Origin: Paenibacillus sp. FSL H7-0357 | GTDB taxonomy: Bacteria > Bacillota > Bacilli > Paenibacillales > Paenibacillaceae | DNA length: 64,000 nucleotides | Reading direction: 5' to 3' | NCBI RefSeq assembly: GCF_000758525.1 | Contig: NZ_CP009241.1 | Span: 1,612,001 to 1,676,000, forward strand | Shown here: one piece after another, positions 55,869 through 63,440 of the stretch | How the letters are laid out: each line of letters opens with the position of its first letter | Numbering within the stretch: the stretch's first letter is position 1 | The notes under the pieces: generated by a model | Told to the model about the DNA's origin: nothing | Database searches by the model: none | The model's input: the letters and a program-made list of their open reading frames with translations, nothing else | Program-made: the position numbers and the translations under genes

Positions 55869-56393
55869 TCAGAGTTTTCCACTAAACCTCCTCCAGTCTT
55901 CAACTACCGAATCGAAAATCGCACTGCCTTTAATTATATTTCCCTTGGAATCTACTAATAAATAGTACGGCGCTATTGGAAAGCCATTGTTAGCAAGCAA
56001 ATTATCTTCAATATCAAAAATGGATATTCGGCTTTGAAACTGCTGATGGAATTTTTCTTTAAGCGGTGTTTCGGACTCACTGCCTAACAAGCTGGTGAGT
56101 GGTAAATTTTCAGTGGCATGCTCATTCAAAAGACGTTCCAAATTCTCATAGCATACTGAACAGCTTGCATTTGAAATAATTATAATAAATGGAGAATTAA
56201 AAAGACGCAGGGGGAATTGGAAAAGAGCATTAACATTCTGTCCCACTTTACTGGCTTTGTTCCTTAATTTAACTTGTGAAACGTTTGAAAATATCGGGAC
56301 GAGGATTTGAAAATTACTGATAGTCATTTTTGAAATGGATAAACAAATAAAAAATAGTGTAAAAAATACAAAAAATATAATATAGGAATTCAA
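55869..56393 (-). CDS. Membrane-anchored thioredoxin-like protein (CSVC), first gene of peptide operon B
   Basis: This 174-residue protein has an N-terminal membrane helix (about 2-22), a linker and a thioredoxin-fold domain with redox motif SNASCSVCYENLERLL and cis-Pro FPIAPYYLLVD. TTG 56393 is chosen because GGAGGT is 7 nt upstream; the frame to 56408 includes the RBS itself. It is the operon's first gene and has a truncated copy at 43133. Confidence 0.75.
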   Translation of the reverse strand: MNSYIIFFVFFTLFFICLSISKMTISNFQILVPIFSNVSQVKLRNKASKVGQNVNALFQFPLRLFNSPFIIIISNASCSVCYENLERLLNEHATENLPLTSLLGSESETPLKEKFHQQFQSRISIFDIEDNLLANNGFPIAPYYLLVDSKGNIIKGSAIFDSVVEDWRRFSGKL

Positions 56394-56625
56394 TTTGCTT
56401 ACCTCCAAAATATGTATATTTGATACATGAGAAAATAATATACTTTATAATGGAAAAAAACATGAGTCTTTATTACCTTTTTATGTCGAGAAATGTAAAA
56501 TAAATACTTAAGAAGAATCATAAGTTAAATTTTATCTGAATATGTCGGACTGATGAGGTTTTGATTTTAAGGAAAGAGCGAACTAATCTGCGCTAAATAT
56601 CAAAAAGTATTGAAAAAAACAGAAA
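56394..56625 (-). promoter_or_regulatory. Upstream (promoter) region of peptide operon, copy B
   Basis: This AT-rich region is shared with 43286-43520. It is conserved in both copies and has no gene. It probably holds the operon promoter. The sequence diverges from copy A after GTATTGAAAAAAAC near 56620. Confidence 0.4.
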
Positions 56626-56801
56626 ACATTAATACAGGTGGGTTTAAAGGGGTTTATTACATCAATAGTTCATCACTAATTAAATGAATTGTGAAATAAT
56701 CACCTGAGCCGATTGGACCGCCAAAGGCGCCGGCATTACTACCCTATGGAGGGAATATACCGGGAGCCTTTTTTGGCCGGCTTATGGAGGAGGAAGGGAG
56801 T

Positions 56802-57377
56802 ATGACAGATGAAGAGTGGAAGCGCCTGGATGAGGCCGACTGGCTCTTCCGCAAGATAGTTAGGTGGTTCGTGAAGGTGCGTGACTGGGTGAGGGCGAGA
56901 GGGAGCGAATATGAATATCTTAAGAAGGCTTATGCCAGTGGGTACCCATATTCTATTGTTTGGGGTGCATCAGTTTTTTTGGCATCTGTGACAGTCTATA
57001 GAGCTTGGTGTTACCTTTATGGCAAGCCAACCTGGAAGGAGATCATCTCTATCTTCTCACACGATCTTGGTTATTGGGGTAAGCCCAATATGGACGGTGA
57101 AGAAGGAGGATGGTATCCGGAGGTGCGTGCTAAAATCGTTAAGAGATGGCTTGGTGAGGAGTATCAAAAACTGGTTTTATACCACAGCAGGCATTATGCA
57201 AAGTTGCACAGCGAATTACCAATCAAGCTCTGTTGGGCGGATAAATTGTCCATTATGTTTGATCCCAAATGGTTTTATTTGTTGAGGGCCAGGAGTACTG
57301 GTGAAATCAAGGAATATCGTAAAAACGCAGGTTCAATGGAAGTTTGGAACTTGTCCGATTCCGAATGGGTTGACTGA
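56802..57377 (+). CDS. HD-like hydrolase of phage type (DUF-like), unrecognised function
   Basis: This 191-residue protein has a SHDLGYWGKPNMDG segment with an HD pair, a preceding RAWCYLYGKPTWKEIISIF helix and a LYHSRHYAKLHSE histidine cluster, followed by CWADKLSIMF, as in small phage HD hydrolases. ATG 56802 follows GAGGAGGAAGGG. The 90 bp upstream are also open in frame (reading ...PPKAPALLPYGG...) without a start, which hints at a lost upstream part. Composition is richer in G+C than the peptide locus. Confidence 0.6.
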   Translation: MTDEEWKRLDEADWLFRKIVRWFVKVRDWVRARGSEYEYLKKAYASGYPYSIVWGASVFLASVTVYRAWCYLYGKPTWKEIISIFSHDLGYWGKPNMDGEEGGWYPEVRAKIVKRWLGEEYQKLVLYHSRHYAKLHSELPIKLCWADKLSIMFDPKWFYLLRARSTGEIKEYRKNAGSMEVWNLSDSEWVD

Positions 57378-57498
57378 ATTTCGGCTAATTTCGTTGAAGC
57401 TGCTTGAATAGGGACCATCCATAGGGAGCGTGCCTAGGTTCATCGCAGATTAGAAATTACCTCCCGGAACTATTTTATTGTAATTTACTCAACTTTCG

Positions 57499-59387
57499 GT
57501 GCGACCAAGCCTAGGTTGTGAAGTTTAGCAGGTGGAAATCCTGCTTGGAAAGGCTAAAGCCAAGCCATCAATAGCGAGTCTTGGACGGCTGGAAGTAATT
57601 TCAGACGTTAAGCGTAGACAGCCAGATAGTAGGCCTGAAAGTGATAGAGCCTCGAAAAGAGTAAACCGGAGAGGTCGACGTTGTCGAAAGTACGGAAGAC
57701 CATACTCATTCATGCGTTAAAGGCAAGTAGGGATGAGCTCTCCCGGGGTCGGAGAGCCAGGCATGCTATACAATGACTTCACTGCAACTTGGGAGACCCT
57801 GTCAGTTCTCCCGGTGGGGGAGTATGACAAACAACCGATCAAAAGGAAGAATGTCAAATGACGAACAGGGAGTCGGATCACTGCGTACTACCGATGAAGC
57901 CGAGTAATGTCGGCAAAGGGAAGGCAGTGACATATCATCAATCTTGTTAAGGACACATTTTCTACACACAGGGGTAGGTTAAAAGTGCAAACAAAACTGG
58001 CAAGAATAGCAAACATAGCAAAAGAAAATCCAAAGGAGTCTTTCACATCGCTGTATCACCTCTTGAATGAGGAACTGCTGACACAATGCCACCTTGAACT
58101 AGACGGTAGCAAAGCTACGGGTGTCGACCAAGTTACGAAGGCAATATATGAAGAGAATCTGGAATCAAACATTAAAAACTTGGTAGAACGGCTGAAGAGG
58201 AAGAGCTACCGACCACAACCTGTAAGAAGGGCCTATATACCCAAGGATGAGAAGAGCACAAGACCGCTCGGAATCCCTTCCTACGAGGACAAAATCGTGC
58301 AATTGGGACTGAACAAGATCCTCCAAGCCATTTACGAACAGGACTTTCTGAACCTATCCTACGGTTTTCGCCCAGGGAGAAACTGTCATGACGCACTGAA
58401 AGCATTGAATCGAAATATTGAATATGGAAGAACCAGCTACATCGTGGATGCCGACATTCGTAGTTTCTTTACGAAGGTCAATCACGAATGGCTCATGAAA
58501 TTCCTTGGAGTAAGAATTGCAGATTCACATATCCAAAGGCTAGTCAGACGTTTTCTGAAAGCCGGGATCATGGAACAAGGGAGATGGGAGCCGACAGAAG
58601 CCGGAACCCCACAAGGTTCAATTGTTTCTCCGGTATTGGCAAATCTTTATCTGCATTACGCCTTGGACTTATGGTTTGAGGTCGTAGTGAAGAAAGCATG
58701 CCGGGGCGAAGCAAGTATGATTAGATACGCCGATGATTACGTATGCTGCTTTCAGTACAAGGTTGATGCAGAACGATTCTATGAGGCATTAATCAAACGG
58801 TTGGCCAAATTCGATCTGGAAATTGCAGAAGAGAAAACGAAAATTCTGGAATTTGGACGTTTTGCCGAAGAGAACCGGAAGCGAAAGGGACAGGGAAAGC
58901 CTAAAACGTTTGATTTCCTGGGTTTTACTCATTATTGCAGCAGGAGCAGCAAGGGAAAGTTCAGAGTGAAGAGAAAAACGAGTGCGAAGAAGTTCAAATC
59001 TAAAGTGAAAGCATTCAAGAATTGGCTGAGAACGGAACGCCATCAAGACGTGGAGGAACTAATGAAGACGATACGAGCCAAACTAATCGGGCATTATCGC
59101 TACTATGGAATAACGGACAACAGCAGAGCAATGTCCGTATACAAATTCCAGATATCTAAAACGTTACTGAAATGGTTGAATCGCAGAAGCCAGAGAAGGA
59201 GTTTCACGGCAGATAAATATAACCTTTTCCTGCAGCGTAATCCTTTACCAGAACCTAAAATCTACGTGAACATATACGGATAATCCATGCAGTATTGCGA
59301 AAGATGATATGAGGAGCCGTATGCCTTAATTGGGCACGTACGGATCTGTGAGGGGCGTGAGTCGTGAGGCTCACGTCTACTCGACCA
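57499..59387 (+). mobile_element. Group II intron with encoded maturase/reverse transcriptase
   Basis: The intron probably begins with GTGCGACC at 57499 and ends near 59387, where it shares its last bases with the remnant at 37007. It has about 485 nt of structured RNA before the ORF. A 3' part with domain V-like hairpin GAGCCGTATGCC/GGGCACGTACGG and a domain VI hairpin follows. Length is about 1.9 kb. Exact 5' end is inferred from the GTGYG rule. Confidence 0.8.
57985..59283 (+). CDS. ltrA: Group II intron reverse transcriptase/maturase
   Basis: This 432-residue LtrA-family protein has the RT domains RRAYIPKDEKSTRPLGIPSYEDKI, GFRPGRNCHDAL, DADIRSFF and catalytic YADDYV (RT5), plus TPQGSIVSPVLANLYLHYALD (RT4). 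Maturase/X domain follows with RAKLIGHYRYYGITDN. No C-terminal HNH endonuclease is visible, so it is short-tailed, as in class C or ML-like introns. GTG 57985 is the start. Its last 60 codons are also present at 36716. Confidence 0.9.
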   Translation: MQTKLARIANIAKENPKESFTSLYHLLNEELLTQCHLELDGSKATGVDQVTKAIYEENLESNIKNLVERLKRKSYRPQPVRRAYIPKDEKSTRPLGIPSYEDKIVQLGLNKILQAIYEQDFLNLSYGFRPGRNCHDALKALNRNIEYGRTSYIVDADIRSFFTKVNHEWLMKFLGVRIADSHIQRLVRRFLKAGIMEQGRWEPTEAGTPQGSIVSPVLANLYLHYALDLWFEVVVKKACRGEASMIRYADDYVCCFQYKVDAERFYEALIKRLAKFDLEIAEEKTKILEFGRFAEENRKRKGQGKPKTFDFLGFTHYCSRSSKGKFRVKRKTSAKKFKSKVKAFKNWLRTERHQDVEELMKTIRAKLIGHYRYYGITDNSRAMSVYKFQISKTLLKWLNRRSQRRSFTADKYNLFLQRNPLPEPKIYVNIYG

Positions 59388-59522
59388 CCTGAAAAAATGG
59401 CTTAAACCCTTGAGCGCGTAAGGAGAATTCAGTGGATTTACTCGTATTGACAAAAAAACCTCACTTGTTTGGTATCATGGAAGTGTCGAGCAACCATGCC
59501 AACAAGAAAGGTGCGTAACCCT

Positions 59523-60043
59523 ATGTTACAACAACATTCCCTGTCTGAACAGTCTCGCTTTTCCAAACTTTTTGCCACTCTTCACATTGGAAAAACCCTG
59601 CGACAAGCGGGCATTTCTAAAACCTTCGGTATTTCCAGTCTAGCCGTTTTTCAAATCGTGTTCTCTTTGGTTTTCGAAGGGAAGAATTGGTTCCGACTTC
59701 TGGAAAGTGACCGCGGAGCAGATCTTCCCGGCAAGGACGTTATTTATCGGTTCTTGAATCAAGCATCTTTTGCTTGGCGGCGCTTTTTGCAGGCTTTAAG
59801 TCTTCGCATCGTGCGTCACTTCGAATCGCTCATTTCCTCTCAGCGCGTACGTGTATTCATTATCGACGATTCCGTTTTGAGCCGAAACCGGAGCAAAAAA
59901 GCAGAGTTATTAGCACGAGTTTTTGACCACTCCACAGGCAAATTCACCAAGGGCTACACCATACTAACCCTGGGTTGGTCGGACGGCTTTAGCTTTGCTC
60001 CGCTTGAGGTTGAGTTAATAAGAAATGGGAAATCGCTGCGAAC
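59523..60043 (+). pseudogene. IS4-family transposase, truncated
   Basis: The N-terminal half of an IS4 transposase is related to that at 37008 but different in sequence: KNWFRLLESDRGADLPGKDVIYRFLNQ, VRVFIIDDSVLSRNRSKKAELLA and TLGWSDGFSFAPLEVELIRNG. The C-terminal two thirds are missing and the frame runs into an unrelated gene fragment. It lies just downstream of the group II intron. Confidence 0.85.
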
Positions 60044-60250
60044 TTGTTCATCTTACGCAAAGCCGGCTTCAATCAAACGACTATGTACCTCTTGCGTGAA
60101 TCCCTAGAATCTTTAAGTATTAAACAATCATGCTGGCAGCAATTATTTAATATTTATCAGCTGGAATTAGACATCGATTCTCCTGCGAACGTACGGGAAT
60201 ACCGTATGTCGGGGTTCACATATCAAGACTACGAAGAGATTCTAAGGTAG
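60044..60250 (+). pseudogene. 3' fragment of an unrecognised gene
   Basis: An open stretch of 68 codons (FILRKAGFNQTTMYLLRESLESLSIKQ ... YQDYEEILR, start only by readthrough) looks like the C-terminus of a protein whose 5' part was removed with the IS4 event. It may have been operonic with the ATP-grasp gene that follows. Family unknown. Confidence 0.45.
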
Positions 60251-60342
60251 TATAAGAATAAGAGTCATTAGTCTTGCCCGTTTTCTAAAAAAGTTCATTT
60301 CAGATTATGGGATCAACAAAAATTTGAGGTGGTGAGTTACTC

Positions 60343-61071
60343 TTGAAGGTATACATAAAAAAAGGCCCTGATAATGAAATCGCGAACCATAATTTTTATG
60401 CTGCTTATGACGGATTTAAACAAATGGGTTATGAAATACGCTATTTCCAAGACGTGAATGAGTTGTCTGGTCATCAAAAGGAAGATGTTATTGTCAGTTA
60501 TGTCGAGGACGTCAGAACCATGCTTAGCAAATACGAGATTGTTGCACCAGAAATGGACTATCCAGAAGAATTAACTGCATTTTTGGGGAGAAAAGTATGG
60601 AAGTCAAGACTGAGCATAATTGCAAATAATCCAGGAGAATGGAATGTATTCATTAAGCCGGTTGAGGATAAAAAGTTTACCGGAGTTGTGGTTAGAAGCA
60701 CGAAGGATTTAATGGGATGCGGGACATACGGTGAAGATCCTGTGATACTATGCTCGGATGTGGTCAAATTCGTAGCGGAGTGGAGATGCTTCGTCAGATA
60801 CGGGAATATTCTAGATGTTCGCAGGTATAGAGGGAATTGGAGATCGCAGTTCGACTATCGAGTCATTGAAAATATTGTCTTGCAATACAAGTCTGCTCCC
60901 CAAGGATACGCTGTAGATATTGGTATAACCGATAAAGGAGAAACTTTACTAATTGAAGTTAATGATGGGTATGCGCTGGGACATTATGGGCTGTTTTCTT
61001 TGGACTATGCGAAGTTATTATCCGCAAGATGGTCAGAATTGACGAATACGACTGATGAATGCGCCTTTTAA
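60343..61071 (+). CDS. ATP-grasp domain protein (R2K clade-like)
   Basis: This 242-residue protein has the ATP-grasp layout of the small R2K/DUF4343 group: FIKPVEDKKFTGVVVRS (nucleotide-binding Lys), EWRCFVRYGNILDVRRYRG and the metal-binding IEVNDGYALGHYGL near the C-terminus. Such enzymes form amide bonds on peptides, proteins or RNA-related substrates and are frequent in mobile and conflict regions. TTG 60343 follows GAGGTGGTGAG. The substrate is unknown; a link with the 8-Cys peptides is possible but it lies 4 kb away on the other strand. Confidence 0.7.
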   Translation: MKVYIKKGPDNEIANHNFYAAYDGFKQMGYEIRYFQDVNELSGHQKEDVIVSYVEDVRTMLSKYEIVAPEMDYPEELTAFLGRKVWKSRLSIIANNPGEWNVFIKPVEDKKFTGVVVRSTKDLMGCGTYGEDPVILCSDVVKFVAEWRCFVRYGNILDVRRYRGNWRSQFDYRVIENIVLQYKSAPQGYAVDIGITDKGETLLIEVNDGYALGHYGLFSLDYAKLLSARWSELTNTTDECAF

Positions 61072-61202
61072 GTCACAAAAACATATACAGCAATTATTGA
61101 ACTTACTTACCTCTGCATATGGGTTGGAAGCACCAGGAATAAGTTATATTTTCCTATTATGATAATAATTCACCTTACTTTCGAATCTATAGGAGAACCG
61201 GT

Positions 61203-61392
61203 ATGACGGATGGGATTTATTTCGTTTGGACTCTTCATGTTATTGGGATTAGACTGAGGAAAGAATGGTAAAGTACATTTACGGCAGTTCGATGAACAGA
61301 GAAGTACAGAGTATCTAAAAAAAACAGAAATCAACATTACCATTATTACCGACCTGAATAATGAAAAGGAGAAGGGCGTTCTCTCAAATTGA
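61203..61392 (+). pseudogene. Short degenerate reading frame in a 600-bp gene-poor region
   Basis: ATG 61203 with AGGAGAACC upstream opens a frame starting MTDGIYFVWTLHVIGIRL. A neighbouring frame continues with GKVHLRQFDEQRSTEYLKKTEINI and ends at 61392, suggesting a frameshifted small gene. I see nothing else supported between 61072 and 61677 apart from a terminator-like hairpin. Confidence 0.3.
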
Positions 61393-61416
61393 GATGACGC
61401 AATGCTTGTTTTTTTG
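61376..61416 (+). terminator. Terminator-like hairpin
   Basis: GCGT..TCTCAA pairs with TTGAGA..ACGC (61376-61400) with a two-base internal loop, followed 8 nt later by TTTTTTT. Confidence 0.4.
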
Positions 61417-61677
61417 AAGTGTTGTGTATTGCAAGAAGAAAATTGTAAGAAATCATTTTTAAGATTATCTTAGAACTTTTAAGGTTGTACCTGTACCTCT
61501 GTCAACAGAGTAGACACAAAGAATCGAGATTAAATGTGTCAATCCTGCAGGTTATTTGTATTTTTTATTTAGAAACTCAATGATCGCTGAATTATACGTA
61601 TAGCTTTAGACAGATATAAAAAGTACTGTACTGTGGTATACTCGAAATATAAGTGGAAATGAGGTGTTTCTATATTG

Positions 61678-61854
61678 ATGGACCTTACGCAGGATCTTGC
61701 CAAATTGATCCGACTAACAGGTGACCGTGCGAAATTGGATGCTAAAGCAAATGGGACATATATAGTATATAAGACAAATGAGGGGCACATCGTTAAAGAA
61801 TACAGCACAGGTAAGATCGAGAAAATGAATGAACAGAACTTTACCCATGAATGA
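61678..61854 (+). CDS. Small antitoxin-like protein upstream of the zeta toxin gene
   Basis: This 58-residue protein begins MDLTQDLAKLIRLTGDRAKL and ends with a charged KIEKMNEQNFTHE. The stop overlaps the toxin gene start by 8 bp. Position and size match the short epsilon-like antitoxin ORFs of zeta-type pairs. GAGGTGTTTCTATATTG precedes the ATG. The role is inferred from arrangement. Confidence 0.6.
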   Translation: MDLTQDLAKLIRLTGDRAKLDAKANGTYIVYKTNEGHIVKEYSTGKIEKMNEQNFTHE

Positions 61855-62452
61855 GACAACTGCAACGATGTTTGTGTTTGCAGGTAATAATGGAAGTGGT
61901 AAGAGCACAATCCGCAACTTGATTGTTGACCTGCTTGGAGTAAGTGTAAATATTGATCCGGATGCACTCGCCCGTAAAATTAATAATGGACATCCTGAAA
62001 AGAGTAAAGTATCTGCTGGGAAAGAAGCCATAAGAATAGCCAGGGAGTGTATCCGAAATAAGTGGGATTTCACTGTGGAAACCACCTTAGCGGGTGGTAA
62101 CGTTATAAGGCAGATGAGGGATGCAAAGGAACAAGGCTTTGATATTATTGTGTTTTATGTGGGACTAGGGGATGTTCGGCTAAATATTGAACGTGTTGCT
62201 CTACGTGTGAAAAACGGTGGCCACCATATTGAAACCGATGATATTATTAGACGCAATGTAACAAGTATGAATAATCTGTTGTCTCACTTAGACCTAATAG
62301 ATCAATTAGTCGTTATTGATAATAGTAAAGCAGATGGTGAAATTATTCTTGGAGCGGATAAAAGCGGAATAAAATATTATTCAGATGAATTGCCTGAATG
62401 GGCACAAGCAATCGATCTAAAATTACAGATTAAATATAAAACGCAAAAGTAA
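61847..62452 (+). CDS. Zeta-toxin family P-loop kinase
   Basis: This 201-residue protein from ATG 61847 (or 207 from 61829) has Walker A AGNNGSGKST, a following NIDPDALARKIN, and the catalytic VETTLAGGNVIRQMRDAK with arginines in VALRVKNGGHHIETDDIIRR. Zeta toxins phosphorylate cell-wall precursors or other small molecules and are held by a small antitoxin. It lies at the right end of the sigK element, where an addiction module would stabilise the element. A strong terminator follows. Confidence 0.82.
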   Translation: MNETTATMFVFAGNNGSGKSTIRNLIVDLLGVSVNIDPDALARKINNGHPEKSKVSAGKEAIRIARECIRNKWDFTVETTLAGGNVIRQMRDAKEQGFDIIVFYVGLGDVRLNIERVALRVKNGGHHIETDDIIRRNVTSMNNLLSHLDLIDQLVVIDNSKADGEIILGADKSGIKYYSDELPEWAQAIDLKLQIKYKTQK

Positions 62453-62494
62453 ACCAAATCGAATCGGGAGCGATCGCATTTGGTTTATTTTTAT
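62451..62494 (+). terminator. Rho-independent terminator after the zeta toxin gene
   Basis: AAACCAAAT (62451-62459) pairs with ATTTGGTTT (62478-62486), followed by ATTTTTATTT. An inner GATCGC/GATC pairing extends the stem. Confidence 0.8.
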
Positions 62495-62521
62495 TTGATA
62501 TCGTATCGTGTCCATAACCTC

Positions 62522-62562
62522 AAGAAATTCGATAACACAGGCGAGGATATGGAGGATCTGAT
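62522..62562 (+). repeat. Right direct repeat (candidate attR) at the sigK junction
   Basis: This 41-bp exact copy of 35941-35981 lies 26,581 bp away in the same orientation. Upstream of both sites similarity ends abruptly. No integrase gene is left between the repeats. Confidence 0.7.
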
Positions 62563-63025
62563 TTCCATCGGCACGATCGGACTGATCAAGGCCATCGAAA
62601 GCTACCGGCCCAACAAGGGCACGAAGCTCGCGACCTTTGCTGCTCGTTGTATAGAAAACGAAATTTTGATGCATTTAAGATCATTGAAAAAGACCCGCAA
62701 GGACGTCTCTCTCCATGATCCAATTGGGACTGACAAAGAAGGTAATGAAATTACACTCATTGATATCCTTGGCTCCGAAGCAGATGATGTCATTAAAGAA
62801 GTCGATCTCAAGATTGAAAAGAGCAAGATCTATCGTAATCTTGATATATTGGATGAACGTGAGAAGGAAGTCGTCGTCGGCCGCTTCGGCCTGGACACTG
62901 GCGGGGAAGAGCGGACGCAGCGGGAGATTGCGAAGGACTTGGGGATCTCGCGGAGTTATGTGTCGCGGATTGAGAAGCGGGCGCTGATGAAGCTGTATCA
63001 TGAGTTTTATAAGGCGAAGCGGTGA
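62522..63025 (+). pseudogene. Displaced 3' part of sigK (167 codons, no start)
   Basis: The protein segment from [13 protein letters not shown] to KAKR* is identical to that of the complete SigK, yet about 62 of 504 nucleotides differ, all silent. It has no RBS or start and is joined upstream to element DNA. The reading frame open to 62480 (MVYFY...) is accidental. It is most simply the original chromosomal 3' end, pushed aside by insertion of an element bearing its own sigK 3' end. Confidence 0.88.
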
Positions 63026-63034
63026 GAGTATCGG

Positions 63035-63059
63035 GTCTGTCTTTTGACAGACTCTTTTT
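63035..63059 (+). terminator. Terminator after the displaced sigK 3' part
   Basis: GTCTGTC (63035-63041) pairs with GACAGAC (63046-63052) with a 4-nt loop, followed by TCTTTTTG. Probably the original sigK terminator. Confidence 0.75.
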
Positions 63060-63332
63060 GTTGTCGGAATGTGGACGTATAGTTCAAAAATAAATATGTA
63101 AAAAGTAGGATTTTCATGTAAAACATTTGAAATCTGATGTTATAATTTGGATAAATATGATTCTATAGTAATTTGGAGGGGGAAAATGATTAGATCTATA
63201 GAAAAGTATTTAAATATAAAGTCATAAGTGGGAGCAGAATGAGGCAGAATTTGTTTGAAAGAGGATCACTCAGCAGAATAGCAATAAGACAGAATTGAAA
63301 TGGCATCAATGTCAGAATGAAGGAGATAAAAT

Positions 63333-63440
63333 GTGGAAAAGATCGATCAGCAATGTTATTGGTGTGGAAAAAAAGCAACTACACGTGAGCATGTGAACTG
63401 TGACCGTATTTGTGGAAAGTTTAAAAAAGAAGACCTTTAA
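63333..63440 (+). CDS. Small four-cysteine zinc-finger-like peptide, possibly truncated HNH-type protein
   Basis: GTG 63333, with GAAGGAGAT 7 nt upstream, starts a 35-residue frame reading EKIDQQCYWCGKKATTREHV, then a CDRICGKF segment. The CxxC...TTREHV pattern resembles the start of HNH proteins whose rest is missing. The stop overlaps the 3' end of the convergent IS3 transposase gene, so the gene may have been cut by that IS. The region 63060-63332 holds nothing I can support. Confidence 0.4.
   Translation: MEKIDQQCYWCGKKATTREHVNCDRICGKFKKEDL

Noticed and set aside
46445..56393. Lanthipeptide, sactipeptide or thiopeptide cluster
   Set aside because: No LanB/LanC/LanM, radical SAM, YcaO or C39 peptidase gene is visible; only redoxins, a desulfurase and transporters accompany the peptides.
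62480..63025. A second functional sigma factor gene starting at 62480
   Set aside because: The first residues come from the zeta-gene terminator region, there is no RBS, and sigma regions N-terminal of KKFDN are missing. It is a displaced 3' end.
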